Positions 1-10,209 of a DNA stretch of 64,000 nucleotides are shown here, one piece after another (position 1 is the first letter of the stretch; the number at the start of each line of letters is the position of its first letter). Both the position numbers and the translations under genes were made by a program. Below the pieces are notes generated by a model. The model saw only the letters and a program-made list of their open reading frames with translations. It was not told where the DNA came from and ran no database searches. Origin of the DNA: Candidatus Methylopumilus turicensis (GTDB taxonomy: Bacteria; Pseudomonadota; Gammaproteobacteria; Burkholderiales; Methylophilaceae); the NCBI RefSeq assembly GCF_000953015.1, contig NZ_LN794158.1:1674001-1738000 (forward strand). The letters are read 5' to 3'.

Positions 1-126
1 AACACTCGGGAGATAACTGACTGCACACCAGATCAACAAAGGCAACAGAAATGAGCCTATCCCCAAGAGTGATCGCTTACGTGGCGACAGCTCCTGACGT
101 ACGACAAACCATGAAGATAGACGCAT
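1..126 (-). CDS. ABC transporter permease, N-terminal fragment
   Basis: The first 42 codons of a gene that runs off the start of the window. It begins at an ATG at 126 behind an AAGGAA ribosome site, 36 bases after the stop of the substrate-binding protein gene, on the same strand. The peptide has a basic cytoplasmic start (RQELSPRKRS) and then a hydrophobic stretch (LLGIGSFLLPLLIWCAVSYL) that looks like a first membrane helix. By position and sequence style it is the inner-membrane permease of the same NitT/TauT-type importer. The function rests on context, since only 42 residues are visible. Confidence 0.72.
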   Translation of the reverse strand, partial: MRLSSWFVVRQELSPRKRSLLGIGSFLLPLLIWCAVSYLPSV

Positions 127-162
127 GCTGTTATTCCTTAATACTCAGTGATTGATGCTTAA

Positions 163-1149
163 TTATTTTTCAAGAGATGGATCAATGGCTTTGTTTAAGT
201 CACTTGGTTTTTTATACACCGCGTACTTCACATTAAAGTCATCCGCAATCTTGCTGGAACCATAAAGCGACTTAAACCCATCGGCCTTTACAAATACCTT
301 TTTGCCTTCTTCTAAACTCAATAAATGCGTCCCTTTTAACAAAGGCAAATAAGCTTCTGGCTTAAGACCAACACGCGCCGACATAATCTTCACGGCATCA
401 GGCTGTGTTTTTGGGTCATTGATGTATGTCACAACCCGGCCCCAAACCTTCACCACCTTTTCCCAATCCGCATGACGTGCCGCCAAACTTGCTGGACTGA
501 CTGTCAATACGTCATAAACCAAACCAGGCTCATCTGCAGATGTATAGATTGGCTTAGCTCCCGGGACGCGCTTCATCGCTTCACCCGAGTTAGGTTGCCA
601 TGCACCAATGGCCGCTAAATCGCCTGATGCCAATGCCTGAGGTGTTTCGTTTGTTTTGGTGTTCACAATAGTGACGTCTGACTCTTTCAAGCCGGCTTTT
701 TCTAAGCCGTTTAACAACAATAAATGTTCAACAAAACCCGTTTCCAATCCTATTTTTTTACCTTTCAGATCTTTCAAACTCTTAATGCCTGGTTTAGCAA
801 CAATCATGTCATTACCATTTGAATAATCTGTCACAAGAATCATCACGTTTTTTGCGCCACTTGCACCCGTCACCAATGCATCACCATTTGTCAAAGTCAC
901 CCCATCAATCTTGCCTGCGGTGAAGGCATCCATTGAGGCGGAGTAATCAAACCAATCAAACTTCACATCCACACCCGCCTCTTTAAACCAGCCCTTTTCA
1001 ATGGCTACCTGCCAAGCGACCCAGCCTGGCCAATCGCTATAACCTATCTTCAATGGTGCAGCTTGACCGACGCTCGAAAGCATTAAAGCAAGTGGCAACG
1101 AAATGCCTAAAACGGCTTTTTTAAAGCTATGACAATTAACAGAGAACAT
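163..1149 (-). CDS. NitT/TauT-type ABC transporter substrate-binding protein
   Basis: A 328-residue periplasmic binding protein of the NMT1/SsuA-like fold. A signal peptide covers about residues 1-30 (ending SSVGQA) and the mature chain begins with [12 protein letters not shown], the typical first strand of this family. An AGGAG ribosome site lies before the ATG. The permease gene follows on the same strand. Its sequence resembles the branch found beside urea carboxylase or urea amidolyase genes, so urea or a related amide is the likely ligand, but no such enzyme is visible here. A near-consensus sigma-54 promoter lies upstream and supports a nitrogen-scavenging role. Nitrate, taurine or thiamine-precursor uptake are alternatives within the superfamily. 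Confidence 0.8.
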   Translation of the reverse strand: MFSVNCHSFKKAVLGISLPLALMLSSVGQAAPLKIGYSDWPGWVAWQVAIEKGWFKEAGVDVKFDWFDYSASMDAFTAGKIDGVTLTNGDALVTGASGAKNVMILVTDYSNGNDMIVAKPGIKSLKDLKGKKIGLETGFVEHLLLLNGLEKAGLKESDVTIVNTKTNETPQALASGDLAAIGAWQPNSGEAMKRVPGAKPIYTSADEPGLVYDVLTVSPASLAARHADWEKVVKVWGRVVTYINDPKTQPDAVKIMSARVGLKPEAYLPLLKGTHLLSLEEGKKVFVKADGFKSLYGSSKIADDFNVKYAVYKKPSDLNKAIDPSLEK

Positions 1150-1164
1150 GGCAACGCTCCTAAA

Positions 1165-1200
1165 TTAAGTATTACGAAAGTGAATTTCAGTAATACTTAA
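1165..1200. promoter_or_regulatory. 11-bp perfect inverted repeat at the binding-protein promoter
   Basis: TTAAGTATTAC at 1165-1175 is exactly inverted at 1190-1200, and an inner GAAA/TTTC pair (1176-1179 and 1185-1188) lengthens the symmetry. It overlaps the -12 end of the predicted sigma-54 promoter and spans its predicted start site near 1189. The right arm would therefore be untranscribed, and the repeat is better read as a DNA operator than as an RNA hairpin. The binding protein is unknown. Confidence 0.6.
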
Positions 1201-1216
1201 GCAATGGCTGTGCCAA
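1200..1216 (-). promoter_or_regulatory. Sigma-54 (RpoN) promoter of the ABC transporter
   Basis: On the minus strand the sequence is TTGGCACAGCCATTGCT. It has GG and GC separated by exactly ten bases and agrees closely with the known consensus TGGCAC-N5-TTGCW. The predicted start is near 1189, leaving a leader of about 40 bases before the ATG at 1149. No clear NtrC palindrome is visible between here and ubiK. Confidence 0.75.
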
Positions 1217-1373
1217 CTATTGAAAATAGACTGGTCAGCGGAGTCCTTATTGCCATCAACCAAAAGTAATATAGGCGTAGATTCACAAAAAGATTAATTG
1301 ATAACTTAATGATTTTGTTTATTTTTATAAAAAGCTGATAGAATTTAATTTCTGAATGGAAAGGTACAAAAAA

Positions 1374-1607
1374 ATGAACATGCAATTCGTTGAGGATCTC
1401 TCTTCAAAACTACGCGAAACACTATCCAAATCTCCAGCAGGTGATTTAGAAAAGAATATTCATGCACTACTTCAGAGCGCATTCACCAAATTGGCGCTTG
1501 TCTCGCGCGAAGAATTTGATGTGCAAACGGAAGTGCTTAGAAAAACGCGAGAAAAGCTTGATGCCCTTGAAAAACAATTAAGCGCGCTAGAGCAAGCGCA
1601 GAAGTAA
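1374..1607 (+). CDS. ubiK: Ubiquinone biosynthesis accessory factor UbiK
   Basis: A 77-residue BMFP/YqiC-family protein. In proteobacteria UbiK helps assemble the soluble complex of late ubiquinone biosynthesis and binds lipids and UbiJ. The C-terminal half (EEFDVQTEVLRKTREKLDALEKQLSALE) is a heptad coiled coil used for trimer formation, and the N-terminal part is amphipathic (MQFVEDLSSKLRETL). I chose the ATG at 1374 because GGAAAGG at 1358-1364 is well placed for it. An in-frame ATG at 1356 would add six residues and overlap that site. comM follows after nine bases. Confidence 0.85.
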   Translation: MNMQFVEDLSSKLRETLSKSPAGDLEKNIHALLQSAFTKLALVSREEFDVQTEVLRKTREKLDALEKQLSALEQAQK

Positions 1608-1616
1608 ACTGTTTAG

Positions 1617-3128
1617 ATGAGTTTGGCCGTTTTATATAGCCGCGCGCTCACGGGCATGGATGCACCAGAAGTCGTCGTTGAGGTGCATTTGGCAAATGGC
1701 CTGCCTAGCTTTACGATTGTTGGCTTGCCCGAAGCCGAAGTGAAAGAGAGCAAAGATCGCGTCCGCGCTGCTTTGCAGACCGCACGGTTTGAATTCCCTG
1801 CCCGCCGCATCACGGTTAACCTAGCCCCTGCCGATTTACCGAAAGAAAGTGGGCGCTATGACTTACCCATCGCTTTAGGCATTTTGGCGGCATCCGGACA
1901 AATCCCTTCCGCCAAATTAAACCAATACGAAGTGGCGGGGGAGCTTGCACTCACGGGCGAATTACGACCTATTCGAGGTGCGCTTGCAATGACTGCGGGC
2001 ATGGCTAGTCAAAACAAAAATAGCCGAGCATTTATCTTGCCGAAAGAGAGCGCACTTGAGGCTGGCCTAGTCAAAAATATTGAAATATTGCCTGCAAATT
2101 CATTGCTTGAGGTATGCGCGCACCTGAGTGGGCACACGCAAATCACGCCTTATGAAAACCTAACCAGCCCCACCAAAATAGAATACCAAGACTTTAATGA
2201 AGTGAAAGGCCAAAATTTACCTAAACGGGCATTAGAGATTGCCGCGGCAGGTGGGCACAGCATTCTCATGGCAGGTCCGCCTGGCACGGGAAAATCAATG
2301 CTCGCATCAAGATTCCCCAGTATTTTGCCTAGTATGTCGGAGGCAGAGGCTTTGGAGTCAGCTGCAATCCAATCCCTCAACAATCATTACAAAGCTGAAA
2401 ACTGGGGAAAAAGACCCTTTCGCGCACCCCATCACACAGCCTCTGGTGTCGCCTTGGTTGGCGGCGGTGGGATACCTCGCCCGGGTGAAATTTCTTTAGC
2501 GCATCACGGCGTATTATTTTTGGATGAGCTGCCAGAGTTTGATAGAAAAGTTTTAGAGGTCTTACGCGAGCCATTAGAATCTGGGCACATCACGATTTCA
2601 CGTGCCGCGCGGCAAGCAGATTTTCCTGCGCGATTTCAATTAATTGCTGCCATGAACCCATGCCCATGCGGCTACTTAGGGCATCACAATAATAAATGTC
2701 GTTGTACTCCAGACCAAATTTCACGGTATCGCGGTAAGATTTCTGGCCCTTTGTTGGACCGCATCGACATGCACATCGAAGTGCCTGCCCTTAAAGAAGA
2801 CGAACTGTTAGGGGCGGCCAATGGCGACCTCAGCGAATTAATTCGCCAACGTGTTGACCAAGCACGCAACATTCAACTCGTCCGTCAAGGCAAAGCCAAT
2901 TGCTTGCTAGGCAGCAAAGAAATTGATGCATTTTGCCAAGCTGACGACGCAGGCATTAGCCTCCTAAAACAAGCCATTCATAAACTTAATTTATCTGCAC
3001 GCGCTTATCACCGTATCCTCAAGGTCGCACGAACAATTGCAGACTTGGCTGGGTCAGTGCAAATCAAGCCCGCACATATTGCCGAAGCGGTGCAATATCG
3101 CCGTTATGAGTCTATAAAAAACACGTAA
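1617..3128 (+). CDS. comM: YifB/ComM family Mg chelatase-like AAA+ ATPase
   Basis: A 503-residue protein of full family length. The N-terminal ChlI-like/Lon-protease-like fold (about 20-140) is followed by an AAA+ module with Walker A GPPGTGKS at 220-227 and Walker B-like LFLDELPEF. A cysteine cluster (NPCPCGYLGH...KCRCTP) and a C-terminal helical domain come after. ComM is a hexameric helicase that promotes branch migration during natural transformation. The family is very widespread, also in bacteria not known to be competent, so its role here is inferred. It lies nine bases after ubiK and probably shares its transcript. Confidence 0.92.
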   Translation: MSLAVLYSRALTGMDAPEVVVEVHLANGLPSFTIVGLPEAEVKESKDRVRAALQTARFEFPARRITVNLAPADLPKESGRYDLPIALGILAASGQIPSAKLNQYEVAGELALTGELRPIRGALAMTAGMASQNKNSRAFILPKESALEAGLVKNIEILPANSLLEVCAHLSGHTQITPYENLTSPTKIEYQDFNEVKGQNLPKRALEIAAAGGHSILMAGPPGTGKSMLASRFPSILPSMSEAEALESAAIQSLNNHYKAENWGKRPFRAPHHTASGVALVGGGGIPRPGEISLAHHGVLFLDELPEFDRKVLEVLREPLESGHITISRAARQADFPARFQLIAAMNPCPCGYLGHHNNKCRCTPDQISRYRGKISGPLLDRIDMHIEVPALKEDELLGAANGDLSELIRQRVDQARNIQLVRQGKANCLLGSKEIDAFCQADDAGISLLKQAIHKLNLSARAYHRILKVARTIADLAGSVQIKPAHIAEAVQYRRYESIKNT

Positions 3129-3168
3129 ATCGTCACACTTAACATTTAGCGAATTGCGCTGCCTGCTT

Positions 3169-3174
3169 TATAAT
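3169..3174 (+). promoter_or_regulatory. Possible sigma-70 -10 box before metH
   Basis: A perfect TATAAT lies 47 bases before the metH ATG, in the 93-base gap after comM. The sequence at -35 spacing (TTAGCG) is a poor match, so this is only a candidate. The gap is too short for a cobalamin or SAM riboswitch, and I see no hairpin in it. Confidence 0.3.
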
Positions 3175-3221
3175 AGCGAGCTATACAAGGCAAGCTAAAA
3201 CAAGCATTTGAGACTTTTTAC

Positions 3222-6200
3222 ATGACACTGTTTTCCCCTACCGAACAAATCCTGCGAGATCTATTAGCCAAACGCATTCTCATCTTAGATGGTGCGATGG
3301 GCACGATGATTCAGCAATACAAGCTTAACGAAGCAGACTACCGCGGCGGAGAGAACGGTCGATTCAAAGATTTTAAAGGCCCGGCTGGCGCGGAATTCTG
3401 CAATAAAGGCTCCTCTTGCGGTTGTGGCGCAAACCATAATCCAGCCCCAACAGAAACCACGCGTGAGCTGTTTGTAAAGGGCAACAACGAGCTATTAAGT
3501 CTTACACAACCTCACGTCATTCAAGAGATCCACGAACAATATTTCGCGGCTGGCGCAGACATTGTTGAAACCAATACTTTTGGGGCAACCACTGTGGCGC
3601 AAGACGATTACCACATGGCCCACTTGGCTTACGAAATGAATTTGGCTTCTGCCAAGCTAGCCCTTGCCGCACGAGACAAATACAGCACCCCTGACAAGCC
3701 AAGATTTGTCGCAGGCGCTTTAGGCCCAACACCCAAAACGGCTTCGATTTCCCCAGACGTCAACGATCCCGCTGCACGCAATGTGACTTTTGATCAACTA
3801 GTTGCCGCTTATCTTGAGCAAACACGCGCTTTGGTTGAGGGTGGCGTAGATATTTTGATGGTGGAAACCATCTTTGATACGCTTAACTGTAAAGCCGCAT
3901 TATTTGCGATTGAGACTTTCTTCGAAGAAAGCGGGAAACGTCTACCGCTAATGATTTCCGGGACGGTCACCGATGCTTCTGGTCGTATTTTATCTGGTCA
4001 AACCGTGCCCGCTTTTTGGCACTCGGTTCGCCACGCAAAACCACTGACTATCGGCTTGAATTGTGCGCTTGGCGCCGCCTTGATGCGCCCGTATGCACAA
4101 GAGCTTTCAAAAATCGCTGATACTTTTGTTTGTATTTACCCGAATGCAGGTTTGCCGAATCCAATGTCAGACACAGGGTTTGATGAAAAACCTGCCGACA
4201 CTTCAGCCTTACTAAAAGAGTTTGCTGAAAACGGCTTTATCAATATTGCTGGCGGCTGTTGCGGTACAACACCGCCCCACATCAAAGCGATTGCTGACAC
4301 GCTAAAAACAATTGCACCACGGCAAATTCCAACTGTTGAAAAGACGACTAAACTTTCTGGGCTTGAGCCGTTCTTCATTGACGACAATTCACTCTTTGTA
4401 AACGTCGGTGAGCGAACTAATGTCACTGGCTCAAAAGCTTTTGCTCGCATGATTTTGAACGAGCAGTTTGAAGAAGCACTTCATGTGGCACGCCAACAAG
4501 TTGAAAACGGCGCACAAATCATCGACATCAACATGGATGAAGGCATGTTAGATGCCATCAAGGCCATGTCTCACTTCTTGAACTTGGTCGCGTCAGAACC
4601 TGATATTGCACGTGTGCCGATTATGATCGACTCATCGAAGTGGGACGTCATTGAGGCCGGCCTCAAATGTGTGCAAGGCAAATCGATCGTTAATTCAATC
4701 TCGATGAAAGAGGGCGAGGAAGAGTTCTTACGCCAAGCCAGATTATGCATGCGCTATGGCGCAGCAATTATTGTGATGGCCTTTGATGAAAAAGGCCAAG
4801 CGGACACGTTTGAGCGCAAAATTGAAATTTGCAAACGCGCTTATGACTTACTCGTCGATAAAGTTGGCTTCCCTGCTGAAGACATTATTTTTGACCCAAA
4901 CATTTTTGCGATTGCAACCGGCATCGAAGAACACAACAACTTCGCCGTCGATTTCATCAATGCCACGCGCTGGATTAAAGAAAATCTACCGCATGCCAAA
5001 ATTTCTGGCGGGGTGTCAAACGTAAGCTTTAGCTTCCGTGGTAACGAGCCCGCCCGCGAAGCGATTCATACCGTGTTTCTATATCATGCGATTAAAGCCG
5101 GCATGACGATGGGCATCGTCAATGCGGGCATGATTGGTATCTATGATGACTTGCCAGAAGCCTTGCGTGAGTGCGTAGAAGATGTCGTGCTCAACCGTCG
5201 CCCAGATGCAACAGAACGAATGATTGAAATGGCGGGCACACTGACTGCTGGTGGCAAAAAAGAAGCCGCGACACTTGAGTGGCGTGGTACGCCAGAAAAT
5301 CCTGTCAGCGTTCAAAAACGTTTAGCCCACGCTCTCATTCATGGCATCACTGAATTCATTAATGAAGATACAGAAGAAGCGCGTGTTGAAGCGTTACAAA
5401 ACGGCGGCCGACCCATTCATGTGATTGAAGGCCCACTCATGGATGGCATGAACATCGTGGGAGATTTGTTCGGGCAAGGCAAAATGTTCTTACCCCAAGT
5501 AGTGAAGTCAGCCCGCGTTATGAAACAAGCAGTTGCGCACCTCATTCCTTTCATTGAGGAAGAGAAACTTTTAGAAGAAAAACGCACAGGCGTCGCCGCA
5601 AAACCAAAAGGCAAAATGGTCATTGCAACCGTCAAAGGTGACGTGCATGACATCGGCAAAAACATCGTTTCCGTGGTTTTACAATGCAATAACTTCGAAG
5701 TCGTGAACATGGGCGTAATGGTGCCATGTTCAGAAATCTTAGCCTTAGCTAAAGCTGAAAATGCAGACATCATTGGCTTATCTGGCTTGATTACCCCATC
5801 ACTTGAAGAAATGGCGCATGTTGCCCGCGAAATGCAACGTGATCCTTATTTCCGCGGACTTAAAACACCACTCTTAATTGGTGGCGCAACGACATCACGC
5901 GCCCATACCGCGGTAAAAATCGCACCGCATTATGATGGGCCCGTGGTGTATGTGCCAGATGCCTCTCGTTCCGTTGCCGTCATGCAATCACTCGTATCGC
6001 CAGAACAACGCGACGCTTATATTACAGAACTGAATGCAGACTACGAACGTGCTCGTCATCAACACGCCAACAAAAAAGGCGTGCCGATGTTGTCGATTGA
6101 AGACGCACGTCAAAATAAAACCAAGCTTGCATTCACGGGGAATAATGCGCCCGTCAAACCTAAGTTTATTGGTCGCCGTGTATTAGAAAATATTGATTTA

Positions 6201-7073
6201 GCCACGATTGCCCAATACATCGATTGGGGTCCTTTTTTCCAAACTTGGGATTTAGCAGGGGCTTACCCGGCAATTCTTAAAGATCCTATGGTGGGTGAAA
6301 CTGCGACAAAATTATTTGCCGACGGCCAAGCGCTGCTCAAGAAAATCATTGAAGGCCGATGGCTCACAGCGAATGGCGTACTTTCATTATTGCCAGCCAA
6401 TAGCGTGAATGAGGACGACATCGAAATCTATAAAGATGAAAGCCGCAAAGAAGTTGCATTTACTTATTACGGCATGCGCCAACAAACAGAAAAACCAGTC
6501 ATCGATGGCGTACCTCGCCCGAACCAATGCCTCGCAGACTTCATCGCACCCAAAGAGTCTGGTGTTGAAGATTACATCGGCATGTTTGCAGTGACTGCTG
6601 GCCTCGGTATTGAAAAACATCTTAAACGCTTCGAAGATGCTCATGATGACTTTAATAGCATCATGCTGAAATCATTGGCTGACCGTTTGGCTGAGGCCTT
6701 TTCAGAATATCTACATGAACGTGTCCGCACAGATTTGTGGGGATATGCGGCACAAGAAAAACTGAGTTGCGAAGCTTTGATTAAAGAAGAGTATCAAGGC
6801 ATTAGACCAGCACCCGGCTATCCCGCTTGTCCCGACCATACCGTCAAAGCCGACATGTTTAAAGTGATGCAAGCGACAGAAATTGGCATGTCACTGACCG
6901 ACGCTTACGCAATGAACCCAGCTGCAGCAGTTTCTGGTTATTATTTTGCACACCCTGAAGCCAAGTACTTTAGTGTGGATAAAATTGGTGAAGATCAACT
7001 CACCGAGTTAGCTAAAAGACGTGGCATGAATAAAGAAGAATTGGCACGCTGGCTCGCCCCTAATTTAGGCTAA
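3222..7073 (+). CDS. metH: Cobalamin-dependent methionine synthase
   Basis: Transfers a methyl group from 5-methyl-tetrahydrofolate to homocysteine through methylcobalamin in the cytoplasm. All four modules are present in 1283 residues. The homocysteine domain has zinc-ligand cysteines near 281, 346 and 347 (GGCCGT). The pterin domain begins near 385 ([13 protein letters not shown]). The B12 domain carries DVHDIGKN with the cobalt-ligand His809. The reactivation domain has [12 protein letters not shown] near 1195. It is about 55 residues longer than the E. coli enzyme. Some of that is an N-terminal insertion at about 50-85 with the cysteine motif [10 protein letters not shown], absent from E. 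coli MetH. mpl follows after 19 bases. Confidence 0.97.
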   Translation: MTLFSPTEQILRDLLAKRILILDGAMGTMIQQYKLNEADYRGGENGRFKDFKGPAGAEFCNKGSSCGCGANHNPAPTETTRELFVKGNNELLSLTQPHVIQEIHEQYFAAGADIVETNTFGATTVAQDDYHMAHLAYEMNLASAKLALAARDKYSTPDKPRFVAGALGPTPKTASISPDVNDPAARNVTFDQLVAAYLEQTRALVEGGVDILMVETIFDTLNCKAALFAIETFFEESGKRLPLMISGTVTDASGRILSGQTVPAFWHSVRHAKPLTIGLNCALGAALMRPYAQELSKIADTFVCIYPNAGLPNPMSDTGFDEKPADTSALLKEFAENGFINIAGGCCGTTPPHIKAIADTLKTIAPRQIPTVEKTTKLSGLEPFFIDDNSLFVNVGERTNVTGSKAFARMILNEQFEEALHVARQQVENGAQIIDINMDEGMLDAIKAMSHFLNLVASEPDIARVPIMIDSSKWDVIEAGLKCVQGKSIVNSISMKEGEEEFLRQARLCMRYGAAIIVMAFDEKGQADTFERKIEICKRAYDLLVDKVGFPAEDIIFDPNIFAIATGIEEHNNFAVDFINATRWIKENLPHAKISGGVSNVSFSFRGNEPAREAIHTVFLYHAIKAGMTMGIVNAGMIGIYDDLPEALRECVEDVVLNRRPDATERMIEMAGTLTAGGKKEAATLEWRGTPENPVSVQKRLAHALIHGITEFINEDTEEARVEALQNGGRPIHVIEGPLMDGMNIVGDLFGQGKMFLPQVVKSARVMKQAVAHLIPFIEEEKLLEEKRTGVAAKPKGKMVIATVKGDVHDIGKNIVSVVLQCNNFEVVNMGVMVPCSEILALAKAENADIIGLSGLITPSLEEMAHVAREMQRDPYFRGLKTPLLIGGATTSRAHTAVKIAPHYDGPVVYVPDASRSVAVMQSLVSPEQRDAYITELNADYERARHQHANKKGVPMLSIEDARQNKTKLAFTGNNAPVKPKFIGRRVLENIDLATIAQYIDWGPFFQTWDLAGAYPAILKDPMVGETATKLFADGQALLKKIIEGRWLTANGVLSLLPANSVNEDDIEIYKDESRKEVAFTYYGMRQQTEKPVIDGVPRPNQCLADFIAPKESGVEDYIGMFAVTAGLGIEKHLKRFEDAHDDFNSIMLKSLADRLAEAFSEYLHERVRTDLWGYAAQEKLSCEALIKEEYQGIRPAPGYPACPDHTVKADMFKVMQATEIGMSLTDAYAMNPAAAVSGYYFAHPEAKYFSVDKIGEDQLTELAKRRGMNKEELARWLAPNLG

Positions 7074-7092
7074 AAGTTAGGATAAAGACATA

Positions 7093-8481
7093 ATGCATAT
7101 TCATATTCTCGGTATTTGCGGCACTTTTATGGGTGGCGTTGCGGTATTGGCAAAAGATGCTGGCCATACTGTGACAGGTTGCGATGCCAATGTTTACCCT
7201 CCAATGAGCACGCAGCTTGAAGCGCAAGGGATCAAACTGATTGAAGGTTTTGATCCAAGCCAAACAGATTTGAAGCCTGATGTGTATGTGATCGGCAACG
7301 TCGTGTCACGTGGTAATCCATTAATGGAAGAAATCCTTAACAAAGGATTACCTTATATTTCAGGGCCACAGTGGCTCGCTGAAAATATCTTGCATCCACA
7401 AGGCGAACCTAGCAAATGGGTATTGGCTGTCGCTGGTACGCATGGCAAAACAACGACTTCATCCATGCTCGCATGGATTTTAGAGCACGCAGGCTTAGCG
7501 CCGGGCTTTCTGATTGGCGGTGTTCCACAAAACTTTTCAGTTTCTGCACGTTTGCCACAAAAGCCAAAACAAGATGTTAAAAGCACATCACCTTTTTTCG
7601 TGATTGAAGCTGACGAATACGACACAGCATTTTTTGATAAGCGTTCAAAATTTGTGCATTACGGTCCGCGCACAGCCATCCTGAATAATCTTGAGTTTGA
7701 CCATGCAGATATTTTTGCTGATTTGCATGCCATTGAAACGCAATTTCACCATTTAGTCAGAACTGTTCCGCAACAAGGCCTAGTGGTTGCGAATGGCAAA
7801 GAGGAGAGTTTGGAGCGCGTGATTGACCGTGGCTGTTGGACACGCGTTGAACATTTTGGCTCGGCTGATGGCTGGCAAGGTGGCGAAGCTGACCCGAATG
7901 GAAGCTTTGATGTCATGCTTAACGGGAAAGTGGTTGGCCGTGTTGAATGGGAGTTACTTGGCGAGCACAATCGCATGAATGCATTGGCCGCGCTTGCGGC
8001 GGCTCGTCACGTTGGTGTTTCTGTAGAAGTTGGTATTGAGGCACTAGGCTTGTTCCAAAATGTGAAGCGCCGTATGGAACTTCGGGGGGTCGAACAAGGC
8101 GTAAGCGTATACGACGACTTTGCACACCATCCAACGGCAATTACCACTACCGTGGCTGGCTTACGCGCAAAAGTGGGGAAATCAAGAATTTTAGCAGTAC
8201 TCGAACCACGCTCTAACACCATGAAACTTGGCGTCATGAAACAAGCACTCCCTGCAAGCTTAGTAGAGGCAGATTTAGTGTTTTGTTATGGCGCAAATTT
8301 AGGCTGGGATGCGAGCGAAGCGCTTGCGCCGATGGGCAACAAGGCGAAAGTTTTTGACAACATGGATACGCTAGTTGCAGCAATTGTTTCGGAAGCGAAA
8401 AGTGGCGATCAAATTTTAGTGATGAGTAATGGCGGGTTTGGTGGCATTCATCAAAAGCTTCTCACACTGCTTGCACAGTAG
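7093..8481 (+). CDS. mpl: UDP-MurNAc:L-Ala-gamma-D-Glu-meso-DAP ligase
   Basis: Recycles the murein tripeptide by joining it to UDP-N-acetylmuramate. The 462 residues match the family length. The N-terminal Rossmann motif HILGICGTFMGGVA (2-15), the ATP loop AGTHGKTTTSS (about 115-125) and the late YDDFAHHPTA motif distinguish this Mur-ligase branch. An AGGATAAAG ribosome site precedes the ATG. It is co-directional with metH upstream and a TonB-like gene downstream. Mpl feeds the peptidoglycan pathway that much of this window serves. I see nothing unusual in it. Confidence 0.94.
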   Translation: MHIHILGICGTFMGGVAVLAKDAGHTVTGCDANVYPPMSTQLEAQGIKLIEGFDPSQTDLKPDVYVIGNVVSRGNPLMEEILNKGLPYISGPQWLAENILHPQGEPSKWVLAVAGTHGKTTTSSMLAWILEHAGLAPGFLIGGVPQNFSVSARLPQKPKQDVKSTSPFFVIEADEYDTAFFDKRSKFVHYGPRTAILNNLEFDHADIFADLHAIETQFHHLVRTVPQQGLVVANGKEESLERVIDRGCWTRVEHFGSADGWQGGEADPNGSFDVMLNGKVVGRVEWELLGEHNRMNALAALAAARHVGVSVEVGIEALGLFQNVKRRMELRGVEQGVSVYDDFAHHPTAITTTVAGLRAKVGKSRILAVLEPRSNTMKLGVMKQALPASLVEADLVFCYGANLGWDASEALAPMGNKAKVFDNMDTLVAAIVSEAKSGDQILVMSNGGFGGIHQKLLTLLAQ

Positions 8482-8502
8482 CATTGACCAACACCCTCAC
8501 GT

Positions 8503-9462
8503 ATGTTGTTAGGTAGACTTAAAAAGCTAGACTTCTTTACCCTAGCTTTATTAATCTCAGCCTCTCTTCATCTACTAGTCATCATTTTCGTCAAATTTCA
8601 GCCCCCTGCACTACAATTTTTTAAAAACCAAATATCTGTATTAGATGTAGTCTTGGTGAACAGCAAACATCATAAAAGACCGAAGAAAGCAGACGCGCTA
8701 GCGCAAGCAAATCTAGATGGTGGCGGAAATACATCAGAGAACCGCGCACTAAAATCAGCACTGCCTTGGCAAAAAAACAAACCAAGCGATGCGACAGTTG
8801 AACATCGCTCCAAGGCCCTTGAGAAAAGTTTAGCGCAAGCCGAAGCCGAGGCTAATCGCAAAGCAGAACGACTCGCTGAACTTGATAAACAAGCAAAAGC
8901 ATTAATGAGTCAACTTGAAGCAGCACACGCGATTGAAACGAACCCCACTCAGAAGTCGCGGCCAACCAATCCCCAAACAGGGACGCAAGACTCAGCCATA
9001 AAAGCACTCAATGCCACTGACTTAGTGAATGCAAGTTTGGAAATGGCAAGGCTAGAAGCACAAATTAACAAGCAACAAGATGATTATCAAAAACGTCCCA
9101 AACGTAAATCCATCGGCGCGCGCGCTCAAGAGTATCGCTTTGCTGCATATGTGGAGTCTTGGCGCCAAAAAGTAGAACGTATCGGCAATGTAAATTATCC
9201 AGAGGCCGCCAAAGATCAAAAAATCTATGGGCAATTGCAACTGACCGTTTATATTAAATCCAGTGGCGAAGTCGAGAAGGTAGAAATTAAACGCAGTTCA
9301 GGTTATCCAGTATTAGATAATGCCGCAAAACGTATCGTTGAAATGGGCTCACCTTATGCTGCTTTTCCAGAGGATTTACGCAAGGAAGTTGATGTTTTAG
9401 ACATTACGAGAACTTGGATTTTTACTAAAGAAGATAGCTTGGCAACCAAAGCTTCAGAATAA
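8503..9462 (+). CDS. TonB family energy transducer-like protein
   Basis: A 319-residue envelope protein. One N-terminal membrane helix (about 12-32, FFTLALLISASLHLLVIIFV) is followed by a long charged linker with a predicted coiled coil rich in Ala, Glu and Lys (about 100-150). A C-terminal TonB-like domain has the expected pattern NYPEAAKDQKIYGQLQLTVY and SSGYPVLDNAAKRIV. The linker lacks the proline repeats of classical TonB, and no exbB or exbD is nearby. Its receptor partner is therefore unknown, and it may have a structural envelope role instead. It lies 21 bases after mpl and 18 before the ferredoxin gene. Confidence 0.75.
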   Translation: MLLGRLKKLDFFTLALLISASLHLLVIIFVKFQPPALQFFKNQISVLDVVLVNSKHHKRPKKADALAQANLDGGGNTSENRALKSALPWQKNKPSDATVEHRSKALEKSLAQAEAEANRKAERLAELDKQAKALMSQLEAAHAIETNPTQKSRPTNPQTGTQDSAIKALNATDLVNASLEMARLEAQINKQQDDYQKRPKRKSIGARAQEYRFAAYVESWRQKVERIGNVNYPEAAKDQKIYGQLQLTVYIKSSGEVEKVEIKRSSGYPVLDNAAKRIVEMGSPYAAFPEDLRKEVDVLDITRTWIFTKEDSLATKASE

Positions 9463-9480
9463 AACAGGATAGGAATATAG

Positions 9481-9795
9481 ATGAACACGCATTATCAACA
9501 CCACGTTTTTTTCTGTCTAAACCAACGCGAAGATAGCTCAGCTTGCTGCACAGACCATGGTGCAGAAGCTGCTTTTGACCATATGAAAGCGCAAGTCAAA
9601 AAACTAAATTTGAATGGTCAAGGCAAAACTAGAGTCAACCGAGCCGGTTGCTTGGATAGGTGTGGAGAAGGGCCTTTAATGGTGATTTACCCTGAAGCTA
9701 TTTGGTACACCTTCGTCGATTTGGAAGATATCGACGAGATTATCAGTGAACATTTACAACAAGGTAAATTAGTCGAACGCCTGCAAGTGGTTTAA
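9481..9795 (+). CDS. Thioredoxin-like [2Fe-2S] ferredoxin domain protein
   Basis: A 104-residue single-domain protein with the thioredoxin-like ferredoxin fold. The ligand pattern is visible as FFCLNQRE...SACC in the N-terminal part and NRAGCLDRCGEGP near the middle, ending with the typical ...GPLMVIYPEAIWYTFVDLEDIDEIISEHL. It probably carries a [2Fe-2S] cluster in the cytoplasm. Its redox partner cannot be told from the neighbours. Its stop codon (9793-9795) directly abuts the stop of the convergent HIT gene, with no base between. Confidence 0.85.
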   Translation: MNTHYQHHVFFCLNQREDSSACCTDHGAEAAFDHMKAQVKKLNLNGQGKTRVNRAGCLDRCGEGPLMVIYPEAIWYTFVDLEDIDEIISEHLQQGKLVERLQVV

Positions 9796-10209
9796 TTAGC
9801 GCAAGGCCTCTGCCAATTTCGCTTGAAGCGTCAGCGCCAAATCTTGAATATTGGGCTTTTCAACTTGGCGCACTTCTTTACTCCAAACCGTTTCAGGAAA
9901 ATGTGCATCGGTTTCAAATCGTGGAATGACGTGCCAATGTATGTGCGGGGTTTTATTGCCAAGACTAGCCAAGTTGATTTTTGTTGGCTGTAAAACATCA
10001 CGTAAAACTTGCTCAACCACGAATGTGGTCTGCATCACTTTGATACGTTCGGCTTCAATCAAATCCGTCATCTCTTTAATGTGCTTGTTCAAAATCACAC
10101 GGCAAAACCCAACATAATGTGGATCATCCACTAGAACAACTCGGCACAAATCATCCTGCCAAAGTAGCTCACCGCCCACTGAATGACAAAACACACACGA
10201 ATTGCTCAT
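9796..10209 (-). CDS. HIT family nucleotide-binding hydrolase
   Basis: A 137-residue protein of the histidine-triad superfamily. The catalytic triad HIHWHVIPR is complete near residue 95. Two N-terminal cysteines (SCVFCHS) recall the zinc-site position of related HIT proteins. Members hydrolyse or transfer nucleotidyl groups from AMP-linked substrates, and the real substrate here is unknown. Its ATG overlaps the stop of the upstream oxidoreductase gene by one base (TAATG), which suggests translational coupling. Confidence 0.87.
   Translation of the reverse strand: MSNSCVFCHSVGGELLWQDDLCRVVLVDDPHYVGFCRVILNKHIKEMTDLIEAERIKVMQTTFVVEQVLRDVLQPTKINLASLGNKTPHIHWHVIPRFETDAHFPETVWSKEVRQVEKPNIQDLALTLQAKLAEALR

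Noticed and set aside
1197-1385. A 62-codon minus-strand frame in the regulatory gap before ubiK
   Set aside because: It crosses the sigma-54 promoter and the ubiK start, with no family features or ribosome site.
3129-3221. Possible cobalamin or SAM riboswitch before metH
   Set aside because: The gap is 93 bases and lacks the conserved cores or a terminator.
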